Part shown: piece after piece, positions 36,932 to 49,170 of the stretch
How positions within the stretch are numbered: position 1 is the stretch's first letter
How the letters are laid out: each line of letters opens with the position of its first letter
Origin: Medicago truncatula
Taxonomy: Eukaryota > Streptophyta > Magnoliopsida > Fabales > Fabaceae
Length of the DNA: 64,000 bases
Direction: 5' to 3'
Assembly: GCF_003473485.1 (NCBI RefSeq)
Contig: NC_053043.1
Location: 6,086,001 to 6,150,000, forward strand
Made by a program: the position numbers and the translations under genes
Notes under the pieces: generated by a model
What the model saw: only the letters and a program-made list of their open reading frames with translations
Databases searched by the model: none
What the model was told of the DNA's origin: nothing

Positions 36932-36982
36932 TAAAAACTGATATTCCAAATGTGTCTAGCCACCGCAATCCTCAAACCCTAA

Positions 36983-39417
36983 GGGTGTGTTTGTTTCATG
37001 GAATAAAAATGTATTCCTAGGAATCTAAGGCTGGAATTAAAGATTGCTATGTTTGGTAGATGGGAAAAACAAAAATATGCCTAGGAATACATTTTTCCCA
37101 GGAAAGCAGCTCCCCCACGTTCTCCCCCACGTCCCACATATTTTTTCTCTCTTTTATTCCCATCTGATAGCTTGGGAAACTTTTATTCCCAGGAAATGTA
37201 AACCCATGATCTATTTAAAAAGCCATTTATGCCCCTGCAATTCCCGCTTTTCTTTCTCTGTGAACTCCTATTCCCGCTAAACATTCCACCTTCCCTGATC
37301 TTCTATAAAAACCCATCATCTTTGTGGTGTTCATCAACTGCTTGCTATTTTGGTTCTGGATTTCACTCTTCTCTTCAAGGTACCATCAAATTTCTTTTCA
37401 ATTCTTCCATTACTCAACATAGATTTGGTGATTGATATCATTATTTTTTGGTCTACTGTTGTTGCTTATTGCCTTCTCTCAACTCATTTGTGTTCCTGTT
37501 TTGAGAAATTTAACCCACCTTTGTGATGAGTGCCACGAAGCCGTCGGAAGCAAATTATGAATATTGTTGGTGAAAATGGTGAAAAGACTAAAAATGAAGA
37601 AATGGAATGGATAGACAGGGACGCCACACTTTCTAATCCAAGAAAGTGATAAGTCTATGGATGCGAGGATCGCCACAAGAAATATGATTTCTTGATAAGA
37701 TCAAGGATGGTTCAATCCAGAACCACAAGAGACAAAGCTCTTAATACACATATGTGTAAAATTCTATAATATTCAACTTTTTTTTTATTTCATAGAAAAA
37801 GTTACAATTTATAGAGTTTTCACAAAGTAACCTAATGGACTCTAATAAATTAAAATAAACTCAAATAAATGGCTGATTTTCCTTACATTTATTCTCTAGA
37901 AATAAATTATGAAAACGTCACTAAAGGGATGTGAGAAGCCAATTACTTCCTTGAGCTGCACCAAATAATTCTATGTAAGGGCAAATGAAGTCTGAGGCCG
38001 TTTACAACTTTCATTCTCCCATGTAGCTGTTATCATTCACACAATCACTACCATGCATTTCATTTTCAATTGAATGGGCCAATAGCAATTAATAATCTCT
38101 CCATTTGATTGTCAAGCCGTTACTTCTCAAAATGAAGTGAATTGGCTCATTTAATTCTTGAAGTGTGAGTAGTTTCCAACTGATTTATGCAAAGGAAATA
38201 CCAAAGGCAAAACTGAACAATAGCCACCATAATGCCAACGTGATTAATCATGTTATTGGCATTTTTGAACAGTACTAATAATTGACCATTTGTCTAATAG
38301 CCAAATTATTTTACTAGGAAAATAACATGCTTGTTTGGAATTAAAAATGAATAAAATATTCATTTTTTTTATATGTTTCCTTCCACATGCTTAATGAGCT
38401 TTTGATCTCATCACTTTGTTTTGGTAAGCTAGTAACATGGATATTGTTGATTTGATTCACTTAATCTTCTCTTTTTGTTTTTTGAGGGGTTGATACTTAT
38501 TTTTATTATTTTTTGTTTTTCAATTCTTCACCAAATTTCGTTAAAAAAAAAAAAAAAAAAAAAAAAACACTTTCTTTGAAGTATTAATTTTCATGTTTTT
38601 TTTTTGCACCTTCCAATTGTATCAATTGAAGAATCTTGGTTTTTTAAAGATAAAATAAAATAATTTTGCAAATATATAATTTTTCAGATATAGGACAAGG
38701 TTCATGAGTAGCGAGCTAGGGTGTATGCCTCAGTTCTTGCTACTCTGAAATATGCCGCAGCTTCTAAATTATAAACATGGGATAACTCTACAAGGCAAAC
38801 ACAAACAAGAATCTCAATAGTGCTCCTATTTTAAGGAGATTTTTAACTGATGTTCTGTTTTTCATTTGGCATAAATAATATTTAAAACACTTCATCCTTT
38901 GCAAGGAGTTGATATTCACTGTTGTATTTGAAAGAGTAACCAAAAGGAACCAAAAGTAACCAAAGTAAGTTGACAGAGAAACTCAATACTGTACAAATAT
39001 TTTCGGGCAAACTTCAAGGAAATGAAACAAGTTTGTGTGCTCGTTATAAGGTGGACTGGTTGGACAATGTTCCGCTAAAGAATTACCGTGATGAATAAAT
39101 GGAAGAAGGATCGTAAATGCAATGAGAATGAAGGTAATTTCCTTGATGATTGAAATGATAGTGCAGTGCTTAGATTTTTTTAAAGTTTTTACAATAGGGG
39201 TACTTATGTAATTATAATGTTCATTCCCAGGATTCTACATCTCAAACCAACCATATTTCACTTATTCCTTGGAATTATTTTAAAAAAGTTCCCTGGAATT
39301 AAACAATTAACCAAACACTTTCTTTTATATTTTCCTAGGAATACAAGTTTTACCTTCACATTCGTGGGAAAGTTAATTCCTTGGAATAAGTTTTGAAACC
39401 CTCAAACAAACACCCCC
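36983..39417. mobile_element. Harbinger/Tourist-like element in 5' leader of F-box gene 4
   Basis: Ends GGGTGTGTTTG and CAAACACCCCC are inverted copies flanked by TAA (36980-36982, 39418-39420), which is the PIF/Harbinger signature. The element is 2435 bp, contains a long A-run (about 38543-38567) and shows no transposase. Removing it restores CAATCCTCAAACCCTAATTC, which matches CAATCCTCTAACCCTAATTC upstream of gene 3, so the insertion point within the leader is certain. Confidence 0.87.
37304..37381 (+). promoter_or_regulatory. possible internal promoter and first-exon donor in the Harbinger-like element
   Basis: TATAAAA (37304-37310) is followed about 30 bp later by pyrimidine-rich leader-like sequence and then CTTCAAG|GTACC (37374-37384), a good splice donor. 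It could serve the lost transposase gene or donate a first exon to F-box gene 4. Inferred only. Confidence 0.3.
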
Positions 39418-39437
39418 TAATTCTTCAATTCAATTCA

Positions 39438-41337
39438 ATGGAATCATTACCATCATCTTCCACTACTTCGAATTCGAAATCAATAATCGATTCTGGAGAA
39501 CGAAACTGGCTGGATCTTCCACGAGATGCAGTCTTATCCATTTTCCGGAAGCTCGACGCAATCGATCTTCTCGTTCGCGCTCACAATGTTTGCACCACAT
39601 GGCGCAAAATCTCCAAAGACCCTTTTCTCTTTCGCACCATTAACATGCCCAATTTAGGTGAACCTGACTATCAGCTCGATTTAGAGACTTTATGCCAGCG
39701 CGCAGTTGATTACAGCTGCGGCCACATAATTGATATCAACATCGAGTATTTTGGTACTGATGATCTTCTCCACCGTATCGCTAATTCGTATGTTTCATTC
39801 CACTTTCTTCTACAACATTTTCGTTTTTTAATTTACTATTATATGCTTCATTGTGGCTCACAGGAATAATAAATAGCTGGTATCATCTTAATTTGTCACT
39901 TTAGTTGAAAATCCGACATGTTAGAGAATGATAAATTAATGCTTATGATTGTCGTAGCTGCATTTGAACTTGAAAGTAATGAACTTGTGTTTTTTTATAA
40001 ATTTGAAGTAGATCTAGAGGATTGAACTGAGTGTAACTAATGGTAGCAGGCATGTTTGGACTGGAAATAATATTACTCGAAAGTAATAATATTACCCAAC
40101 TCTCAAATTAGGATCTGGGATTTTGACTAGAAACGTATATAGACTCTGTTTAGTTGGTGATGGTGTATTAAATGAAAAGGATTAGAAAACTCATCAATTC
40201 AATTCATTCTATTCATTGACAATGCTTAAGTTTCCTGGCAAAAGAAATATTATACGCAATCATCCCATACACTTACAGAGCTATGATATTAATTTACTTT
40301 TAGGTTTCATAAATTTTGTCACTTGTCTGGTGGGTTGTTTGCATTTGGACAAAGAAAGTTCATTTATCTCTCATTGTCAGAAGCCGAGTTATCTTTTCTG
40401 TTTGTCCTTTTATCCATCTTATATTATTAGTGATAACGATGTTAGTAAGTGAGACTTTGTTTGAAGGATAACCATCAATTGTCCTTTATATTGATTTTTT
40501 TTATGTGTGTGATGTAGTTATTGCTGGAAGTGAAAAATTGCCTATGTTTGTAATACAAACTACTTTTTTGTGCGTATGTTTATATCCTAAAATGTTCTTA
40601 TTTGATGTACCAAAATTTGTCATCTTTAGATAGTTAACTAAAGTGACAAATGTTTTTGATAGCATCTCTGTGTAACAGTATCTCAACTTGTTGTCTTGGC
40701 ATTTTTCAGCGCAAGTCATCTACAACGCCTTCGTCTTGCATCTTGCTGGAGCATATCAGATGAAGGATTGTGTGATGCTGCTGAAAAGTTTCCTTGCTTA
40801 GAGGAACTTGATATATCAATCAGCAACTTATCCGATCGTCTTTTCGAACCAATTGGCCGACGTTGCCCTCGATTGAAAACATTGAAATTCAACAGTCAAG
40901 GGTACAGACATCCACACATTCAATATGATGATGATGATGAGGATGCATATGATGATAACGAGGCATTTGCTATTGCAAAATACATGCCTGGGTTGCGCCA
41001 TCTCCAGCTTATCGGAAACGAGATGACTAATGATGGCTTGGTTGCTCTTCTTGATGGCTGTCCTCACCTTGAATCTCTTGACATACGTCGGTGTTTCAAT
41101 GTTAATTTGGTAGGAACTTTGGGGAAGCGATGTAAAGAGCAGATCAAGTATTTTCGGCTTCCACATGACGCCACTGATGACTATCCATTTCAAACATCTG
41201 AATGTGATTATGGATCACCTGTTGAAGACGATGCAGATGAGAGTGATTTGATGTCTGACTATGATTATGATTATGAAGACTATGATGACTTCTTAGGTGA
41301 GGGTGATTTTTCTGATGATAACCCCTTTACCTTTTGA
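39438..41337 (+). CDS. F-box/LRR protein gene 4 (FBL23-like)
   Basis: Exons 39438-39787 and 40710-41337 join in phase 2 to encode 325 aa. The F-box (about 20-64, GERNWLDLPRDAVLSIF) is followed by LRRs (LQRLRLASCW, LEELDISI, LKTLKFN, LRHLQLI, LESLDIRRC) and an acidic tail (SDYDYDYEDYDDF). A DDDDEDAYDD insertion around the middle of the LRR region is not in genes 2 and 3. The coding part is intact, but a 2.4-kb transposon separates the start codon (20 bp from it) from the promoter-like block shared with genes 2 and 3. Expression may be reduced, moved or use a new start. Role by family: SCF substrate receptor. Confidence 0.87.
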
Positions 41338-42395
41338 AACATTTCAGCACAACAGGAGAAATGTGTTGTAAATGTCTTGGTCACTTGTTTCTCTTTAACA
41401 TTGGATAATATAAAAGTTAAGAACGACCGAACAATGTTGTTTTGATGAATTTTCTGAATAGTGATGATGCTTGTATAATGAATTTGGTAGTCGGTCACAG
41501 TGTGACAGTCTTCTATATGGGTAAATTGCGGATAATCATATTGTACCTTTGTGAAGTACAATCATTTTGCAACTTGTGGCAATTTATCTGCCTTTATATT
41601 CGAAAATATGAAAGTTTTAGTTTGGCTTTGAACTAAGTTTTGTAAAGTGCAGTTTCTTTAACTTATCTAAAGTAGAAGTAAAAACAGATTAGCATTTTGA
41701 TGAATTCATGGTGAAATGTTGGTGTGCTAGACTGCCAGTAGTTTAATACTACCAGCAAAGGGCAACTACCTCAGTGTCCAGTTATCATCGCAGTATAAAA
41801 CTTTGTAAGTGAAAAATATTTTCCTTATAAATTGTACATTAGATTACGCCACAGAAATTCTTTGATTATGATTTCACATACCGTGTTTTTGTTTTTGTGC
41901 CTATACTAGTGCTTCTTTCGCTTCAAATTGACAAAACAAAGTGACTTTTTCTATAAAAAAAAATAAATAAAAAAAAAAAAGACTTTTTTTTTTTATATAG
42001 GAAAAACAAAGTGACTTAAGTAACGACCTAGTATTATTCGTGTATATATATATATATATTAGTGGGTTGAACTTTTTCTCTCCAAAAATGTTTTGTAACA
42101 TAACAGCCACTAATGTCATTGTTGAATCGAATATGATGACATGCTCTTCAACTCGCCATGCACGAACTTTTGACTTCCATAATTAATTGATTATATAAAA
42201 ATTATTAAACGAGGTTTGGAATTGAATCTAATTAGAGAAACAAATAAGAAAGATAATGTATAAAACTATTAACAAATCTACAATCAAATACACCGTCACA
42301 TCGACAACAAGTTAAATCTACAACCTATCAAACTCTTTATCAATCAAGTCAATCTTCATTACCACATATTCTGAAATTAACTTCTTTAATTATTT
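41338..42395. other. intergenic, F-box gene 4 to SINE
   Basis: The 3' flank resembles those of genes 1 and 3 up to about 41800. Beyond it lie A-rich runs and a (TA) stretch near 42042. No gene is seen. Confidence 0.55.
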
Positions 42396-42533
42396 TTTTG
42401 TTGTCTTAGATAAAGTAGGTAATCCACTAAAATTAAACTCACACACAGCTATGAGGTCCTGAGTTCGAATCCGAATTACGACGTTCGACCTTGCAATTTT
42501 GGCATTTGTCAATTGAGCTAGGACATCTAGCCA
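42396..42533 (-). mobile_element. tRNA-derived SINE
   Basis: The 138-bp element reads on the minus strand. It has a pol III A box (TAGCTCAATTGA, 42509-42520) and B box (GGATTCGAACTC, 42461-42472), ends in an A-run, and is flanked by the perfect 14-bp duplication TTCTTTAATTATTT (42382-42395, 42534-42547). All features of a SINE are present. It lies about 360 bp upstream of the DOMON gene. Confidence 0.85.
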
Positions 42534-42889
42534 TTCTTTAATTATTTATTTACATTAAAAACAAAGACAAAACATGGTTTACATAACTTTTTATTTTATT
42601 TTTTATAAATCTCTTCTTTTCAATAAAGTATTGAAGTAACTTGAGTTCTTGTTTTCTTCAACAATCAACACCGCATCACACGAAGCTGTTAGACATCAAA
42701 CAAAAAGGCCAAAACACCAATCACAACAACAACAACAACACTTTTTTCCTTATTTTCCTTTTTTAGGAAATAAAAACTACCGTGATCGACGGCGATCGCA
42801 ACTAACTTTAACTTCTCCGATCACCAGCGGCGATTCGGATCCATCGGAATCCGAAACATACCCGCTTAACTCTATTCGGATCTTTCCAC

Positions 42890-45573
42890 ATGCTTCGTGA
42901 AACTTTATTGATTTTCCTATCCTTGTTCTTTTTCGGATATGCAGATCCTGCTCCGAAATGCACTCGAAACAGTTCCTTCATCGATTTCGAATCCGATTTC
43001 ATTATGGTTCAACATCAACTCAGAGGCCATTTCAAAATCATCGATGATTGCTCTTTTAGGGTTTCTCAATTTGATATGTTATCTGGCTCTGATGTGCATT
43101 GGTGGGGTGCAATTGATACAGATTTTGATAATTTCACCAATGGAGGATTCATTGTTTCAGATCATAAACTTAATCATACTTACGCCAATTTAACATTCGT
43201 TGTTCAATTGATGAAGAATGTTACTTGGGATATGATCCCTGTTCTTTCCGTTTGGGATATTCCAACTGCATCAAATTTTGGTCATGTTTTGATTCAAAAT
43301 ATCACCACCAAGAACGACGGAGGAGAAGAGAAGGAGAAAAGGAAGGTTAGTGTTCATACTGAGCCAACTATGTTTGATAATTGTAAGGTTTTGTCTAAGG
43401 ATTTTAGGGTACGTTGGAGTTTGAATTTGAAAGAGGATTCAATTGAGATTGGTTTGGAAGGTGCAACTGGGGTTATGAATTACATGGCTTTTGGTTGGGC
43501 TAACCCTAATGCTACTGATTCCGAGCTTATGATTGGTGCTGATGTGGCGGTTACGGGTTTTAAGGAAGACGGGTTGCCATTTGTGGATGATTTTTTTATT
43601 ACTAAGTATAGTGAGTGTGTGAAGAATAGTGAAGATGGATCTGTCGAAGGGGTTTGTCCTGATTCAATATATGAAGGTCCGGATAGAGTTGGTTTGGTGA
43701 ATGATACAAGGTTGATATACGGGCATAGGAGTGATGGGGTTTCGTTGGTTAGATATAAGAGACCTTTGAGTCAGGTTGATGGTAAATATGATCAATCTGT
43801 TGTTCAATCGGCTAACATGACTGTTATTTGGGCGTTGGGAAAGATGAGAGCTCCGGATACTGTTTTACCGCATTATCTTCCTCAGAACCATGGCGGTCTT
43901 CCGTTTGAGACTTTTGGTCATTTGGTTCTCAATGTTTCTCAGAATGTGAATGATTGTAAAGGTCCTTTAGATGCTGGTGATAAAGAGGATCAAGATGTGA
44001 TCATTGCTGATGCAAAAGTTCCATTGGTTGTTTCCACTGGTCCGGCTTTGCATTACCCTAACCCGCCAAATCCTGCCAAGATTCTTTACATCAACAAAAA
44101 GGAAGCTCCTGTGTTGAGAGTGGAAAGAGGAGTGCCGGTCACGTTTTCTATACAAGCCGGGCATGATGTTGCGCTTTATATTACTACAGATCCCATTGGT
44201 GGGAATGCCACACTGAGGAATCTAACTGAGACTATTTATGCTGGTGGTCCTGAGGCTCATGGTGTTCAGGCTAGTCCCACGGAACTAGTTTGGGCTCCTG
44301 ATAGGAACACTCCTGATCAGATCTACTATCATTCGGTGTACGAGAAGAAAATGGGTTGGAGAGTGGAGGTTGTGGACGGGGGTCTGTCCGACATGTATAA
44401 CAACAGTGTTGTTCTGGATGATCAACAGGTTACCTTCTTTTGGACATTGTCAAAGGATTCAATATCTATTGCTGCTCGTGGTGAGAAAAAGAGTGGTTAT
44501 CTTGCCATAGGATTTGGCAGTGGAATGATAAACAGTTATACATATGTGGGATGGGTTGATGACAATGGTGTTGGTCGTGTTAACACTTACTGGATTGATG
44601 GACAGGATGCTTCGAGCATACATCTTACACAGGAGAATCTCACACATGTGAGATGCAAAACAGAAAACGGCATGATTACATTGGAATTTACACGTCCCTT
44701 GGTTCCATCTTGTAGTAGGGGCAAGAGGCCAGAATGTAACAACATCATTGATCCCACAACTCCACTTAAAGTCATATGGGCAATGGGTAGTAGATGGAGT
44801 AATGAACATCTTACTGAAAGGAATATGCATACTGTAACTAGTAGCAGACCTATACTTGTTCAGCTGATGCGTGGTTCTGCAGAAGCAGAGCAGGATTTGC
44901 TTCCAGTTTTGGCCGTGCATGGTTTTATGATGTTTCTTGCATGGGGTATCTTGCTTCCTGGAGGTATCTTGGCAGCCAGGTACCTGAAACATTTGAAGGG
45001 TGATAATTGGTACAAAATTCATGTTTACTTGCAATACTCAGGGTTAGCAATAATTTTTCTTGCACTTCTTTTTGCGGTAGCTGAGCTTCGTGGTTTTCAT
45101 GTTAGCTCAACACATGTTAAATTTGGAATTGCTGCAATAGTTTTGGCTTGCATACAACCAGCTAATGCATTCCTTAGGCCCCAAAACAATCAAATGGAGA
45201 GCAGCCAACACTTAAAAGGATAATCTGGGAATATTTGCACATAATTGTTGGCAGATCTGCCATTTTTGTTGGCATTGCAGCACTTTTTACTGGCATGAAG
45301 CATTTGGGAGATAGATATGCTTTGGAAAACGTCCATGGACTCACTTGGGCAATGATAATTTGGTTCTTAGTAGGTGCATTGAGTATTGCTTATTTCGAAT
45401 ACCGCGAGAAGCAGCAAGCACGGGATAGGATATTTGGAAGAGGAAATTGGGTGCTTGGCAATGAGGAAGATGATTCCATTGATCTCTTGAGTCCAACAAT
45501 TCCACTTTCAACAAATAAAGAGTCACAGGCTTCTGCAAGAATGGAAGTCCAATTAGAACCTTTAAACAGGTAG
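42890..45573 (+). CDS. DM13-DOMON-cytochrome b561 protein, single-base frameshift near the 3' end
   Basis: This single-exon gene resembles Arabidopsis At5g54830, a secretory-pathway membrane redox protein. A signal peptide (1-18) precedes a DM13 domain (about 30-135), DOMON 1 (about 161-314), DOMON 2 (about 513-630) and a cytochrome b561 core starting about 670 with heme-ligand candidates H677, H711 and H742. The frame closes at 45223 after 777 codons. A second frame, shifted by one base, continues without a break to 45573 and encodes the expected remainder: a WEYLHIIVGR helix with a likely fourth heme ligand, the last helix and a cytosolic tail. One missing A near 45190 (run CAAATGG) explains both; with it the protein would be about 894 aa, close to the family's length. 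It is a real lesion or a base error; no GT-AG intron fits. Confidence 0.85.
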
Positions 45574-47816
45574 ATAGATGCATATTTTTTGCTTGCCATT
45601 GAAAGTCTCCATTCTGCAGCAGATTTTGGCGAATTCCTCATTTAATCTGAGCTTTCAGGATTATTCATTTGTTATGAGGGTTGAGGCATTTTTGAGGTGT
45701 AAAGGGAGCACTTGTTCATCAGTCTCTTTGTACTGATGTAGCCATTTTGTGAAGAGAGTAGTTTTCTCATAGTCGTATACATGTTCACCAGATAGGTTAT
45801 ATCTTTTCTTCACATTTAGCTGCTATACTTTTTTTTACCCCCCAACCAAAACAAAAAACAAGAAGAGATCAAACTTTATGAAGTGAAAGCTTTATTATTG
45901 TCTGTTAATGTAGGTTCTGTTCCATAATGATTCTAGGTGTACTTCAGACATGGAAGGGCTATCCAGCCAAAAACATTGTTGTAAATTTTGGGATGCAAAT
46001 AACTAATACTACAACATAACGTCATTATTTTTTTATATGAATGCGATTGTGTTTAGTTGGTCATGGAACTGTTAACCTTTTGTAATTGTAAACCTCTGGG
46101 AATCAGTATTAAAGTCACCCTCCTCGACACTTAGATTAGTGACTAGTAATTATCTGTCATGTTCGGATGAGAGGTGAGATTGACAAAATCACGGTGATGT
46201 CCCGCTCATCCAAAATCATCTTTGTGAATTCATGTCCTGTTTTTTAAAATAAAATCCTTTTTTTTTTCTTTTTCGTGTGGCCAATTCTTGGAGAATGAAA
46301 TGAAAACTTGTTCATAAATTTTTTACCCTTACGCTGCAGATTCTGGCACACTTGGCTTCAAAAACTTTGGTTTCGGCTTGAATAATTAAATTGTTGAGAC
46401 CTAATTGCAATTCACATTCTTCCGATATAATTTTATTTTAATTTTTGAAAGGTTCCGATATAAGATATAATTAGATGTATGCCCGCATTCAATTGAAAAA
46501 TATTAGAATCAATGCGTTTAATATGTTACATCCCTTACCTGGAGCTGCATCTAACAATTCTTCAACTCATTCATATTTGCTTAGGAATTCATCACGATTG
46601 TGTAGATTCAAACTCTCCATATAGATAATATTATATATATTCGATCAAAGTAGCATTAGAATAAACCCAATCAACTTCTGCTCAAGCATACAAACAAGTT
46701 ACAGCATTCTCAAGGATACCAACCTATTCAATTGAGTAGATACTTCCTGACATTGTGCAACATTATTCAAATCTGTCACTTCCCCTTAACTAACCGAGTT
46801 ATCGTTGCTGAATTAACACATTATCTCACACCTCATCGAATGTTGAGGACCATTACGATACAAATTTAAACATATATATATAGGATTTTATTGAAATGTT
46901 CAAACCCAACATCATAGTTAGAAAATTTTACCAACATTCTATGAAGGATTGTAGATATCTCATCCTATCATTTGCTCGAAAGTTGAACTATAAAACCATA
47001 CATGCATTGTTTTTGTACGATACCAATCCAAGAGTAATTAACTACACGGCCAAAGCAACCAAAGAGAGATGCCAATACAGACATTAATTTAACCAGACAC
47101 ACAATGCATCTCCAGGATACACCACAAAGCTACTTCCAGGACTTGTTACAAGAATGGAACAGAATATATGCAGCAGAAAGACAGAAAACGCTGTAAATCA
47201 TCTGTCTCACTTCATAACATAACAAGAAAAGTCCTGCATGGAAACTCCTCCAAAGCCGCAACACACCAGCACATTCGATCCAGACCATTGAATCATACCA
47301 GCTGCAAGGAACACCAGGAAAAAAACCTATCAAACTGTACAAACAGCCCTCCTCCCCACCACAATGCTGAGGACTATTTTGCAAAAAATGTTGTTTTCAC
47401 TCAACAGCAAAGATCTATGTTTTTTCACCAATTTTCTTTCCTCCATTCTCTTCTTCTCCGACCTTTATTTCTAAAATTCTGTCAAGTGTGAGATAACTGT
47501 CAACTAAGCAACATTAACGATATTAGTTAATTGGAAGTGATGTCGAGACCAATTTGATTAACGTTGCACGCAATATCAGAGACGAATTTGAAATAGTAAC
47601 TTGAAACAAGTGACTGAAGTCAGAGGATGAAGTTGAACTTCAGTATTTACTCTAAGTTCCACAAGTTTTTTTAATAAAAAGATTAAGAGTTGCAAGATCA
47701 AGAACCACCAACTCCTTAATAATTTAATTAGATTTTAGCCTCTTAAATGTTCTGCAAGCCCTACTCGCTTATTAAGAAGGGCTCCCTTCCAAGAAACTAG
47801 ACAACTCTGAGATTTT
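45574..47816. other. 3' flank of DOMON gene and intergenic
   Basis: Roughly the first 300 bp are probable 3' UTR. The rest contains no frame I can assign. A minus-strand open stretch at 47130-47384 lacks recognisable domains. Confidence 0.5.
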
Positions 47817-48058
47817 TCAAAAATGTAATTCTATACCTCTTGGCGAACTCTCCCGTGGATAATATATAGAAAATCCAAAATAGGTACCAAGTCTGACACA
47901 GGATATAGAAGATATTGCTTTGAGAGCTCGCTTATGTTCCATATGAATAAAACGAGAGCACATAACACAAGACTTTGTAACATTAACTTTCATACCAAAA
48001 GCCAAACTAAACTCCTCGAGCATCTCTATCACATCTGGACTTAAAAAGAGACCACCTG
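47817..48058 (-). pseudogene. LINE reverse-transcriptase fragment
   Basis: About 80 codons encode VIEMLEEFSLAFGMKVNVTKS, CVMCSR and VRLGTYFGFSI, the region after the catalytic motif of plant L1-type reverse transcriptases (compare SGLKVN-KS and LG-YLG patterns). It has no start or active site and is broken at both ends. Its 5' side abuts the F-box fragment in the opposite orientation. Confidence 0.65.
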
Positions 48059-48071
48059 GTGGCACATGATC

Positions 48072-48385
48072 CCACTGAGACTAATGATGGTTTGCTTGCT
48101 CTTGATAGTTGTCCTCATCTTGAATCTCTTGACATATGTCTGCGTCTCAATGTTAATTTGATAGGAATTTCGGAGAAGAGATGTAAAGAACAAATCAAGT
48201 ATTTATTGCTTCCATATGATCCCTCCGATGACTATTCATTTCAAGCTGAATGTGATTATGGATCACCTGATGAAGATTATCCAGATGGGATCTCAAACAT
48301 AGACCTTTTGTCTGACAATGATTTTGAATATTATGAATTCTCAGATGGGAGTGAATTTTCTGATGATAACCATTTTGACTTTTGA
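48072..48385 (+). pseudogene. F-box/LRR gene 5, 3' exon fragment only
   Basis: About 100 codons match the end of F-box gene 4: an LRR piece (CPHLESLDICLRLNVNL), KRCKEQIKYLLLPYD, and the acidic tail ending SDDNHFDF and TGA. The F-box, intron and first LRRs are missing. The homology starts near 48075, next to a LINE fragment on the opposite strand. It is a broken family member, 7 kb beyond gene 4 and beyond the DOMON gene. Confidence 0.82.
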
Positions 48386-48654
48386 TGAATTTGCATGGAG
48401 CAAACAGGAATAGAAGAAGTCGCTGTAATCTAGGTGTTCTTGAAGAATCAAGTAGCAAGCATGGTATCAAATAGCGAGTGACTTGTATATTAAGTTCAAA
48501 CAACTTCTATTTGATGTTAGTTATATTTCTGTACTGTTATGCATACAATTTTGCTTGCTAAGGTTTCAATCTGCAAGGCCATTTAATGTACAATGGTTTA
48601 ATTTTGACATGATCGACCAATGCGAAATTCATTTGCAAAATTATTTGCTTTAAG

Positions 48655-48850
48655 CAATACAAGTTGTGAAGATATGTATGTGCTGCCTGATGGTCATCAA
48701 TAATACATTGTAATTCGATTGAAGATGGTCATGAAGAGTTCCATTGGACATGAAGTCATAAACAAGTATCATCTCATCATTTTCGTTGCAATAGCTCAAA
48801 AGTGAGACTAGGTTGTTATGGCGTGGCTGCGAGAGCAAATTACCTTCAAA
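48655..48850 (-). pseudogene. receptor-like kinase fragment (kinase subdomains III-V)
   Basis: The minus strand encodes [40 protein letters not shown], the kinase subdomain region typical of CrRLK1L (FERONIA-type) receptor kinases. The flanks lose the reading frame and no glycine loop, HRD or DFG motif remains. Confidence 0.75.
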
Positions 48851-49029
48851 AATAAGTCATAATCTCTTTTAATCACAGAAAAATGATGATGATTTGTTTG
48901 CCATTTCAATTAGTTTAGGTGGAAGGACACATGACATGATCCTTCTATCTAGGCCGCCTAATTAGTAGTTACCTTTAACTTCAATAGAACTACCAAGCAC
49001 AAAAGAATTGGTATTTCCCTCGCCTAATT

Positions 49030-49170
49030 AGTAGGTTATAGCTTACGCAACAAGTAACAACACGTGGCGCAGCCGTTGCAACAAGATTCTTAAGCCCTCC
49101 AAAATCCTTCTTATCAACATTGTGGTGTTAAAAGATCTCAACACCATTCAAGAAATTAGCATTGTAGTAC
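49030..49170 (-). pseudogene. possible malectin-domain remnant of the same receptor kinase
   Basis: YYNANFLNGVEIF (about 49132-49170, minus) resembles the ILNGLEIFK signature at the end of malectin-like domains of CrRLK1L receptors, followed by a stop. It lies upstream of the kinase fragment on the same strand, as expected for one decayed gene. The evidence is thin. Confidence 0.4.

Noticed and set aside
45180..45230. An intron to explain the frame change in the DOMON gene
   Set aside because: No GT-AG pair restores the frame without deleting conserved residues; a missing base is simpler.
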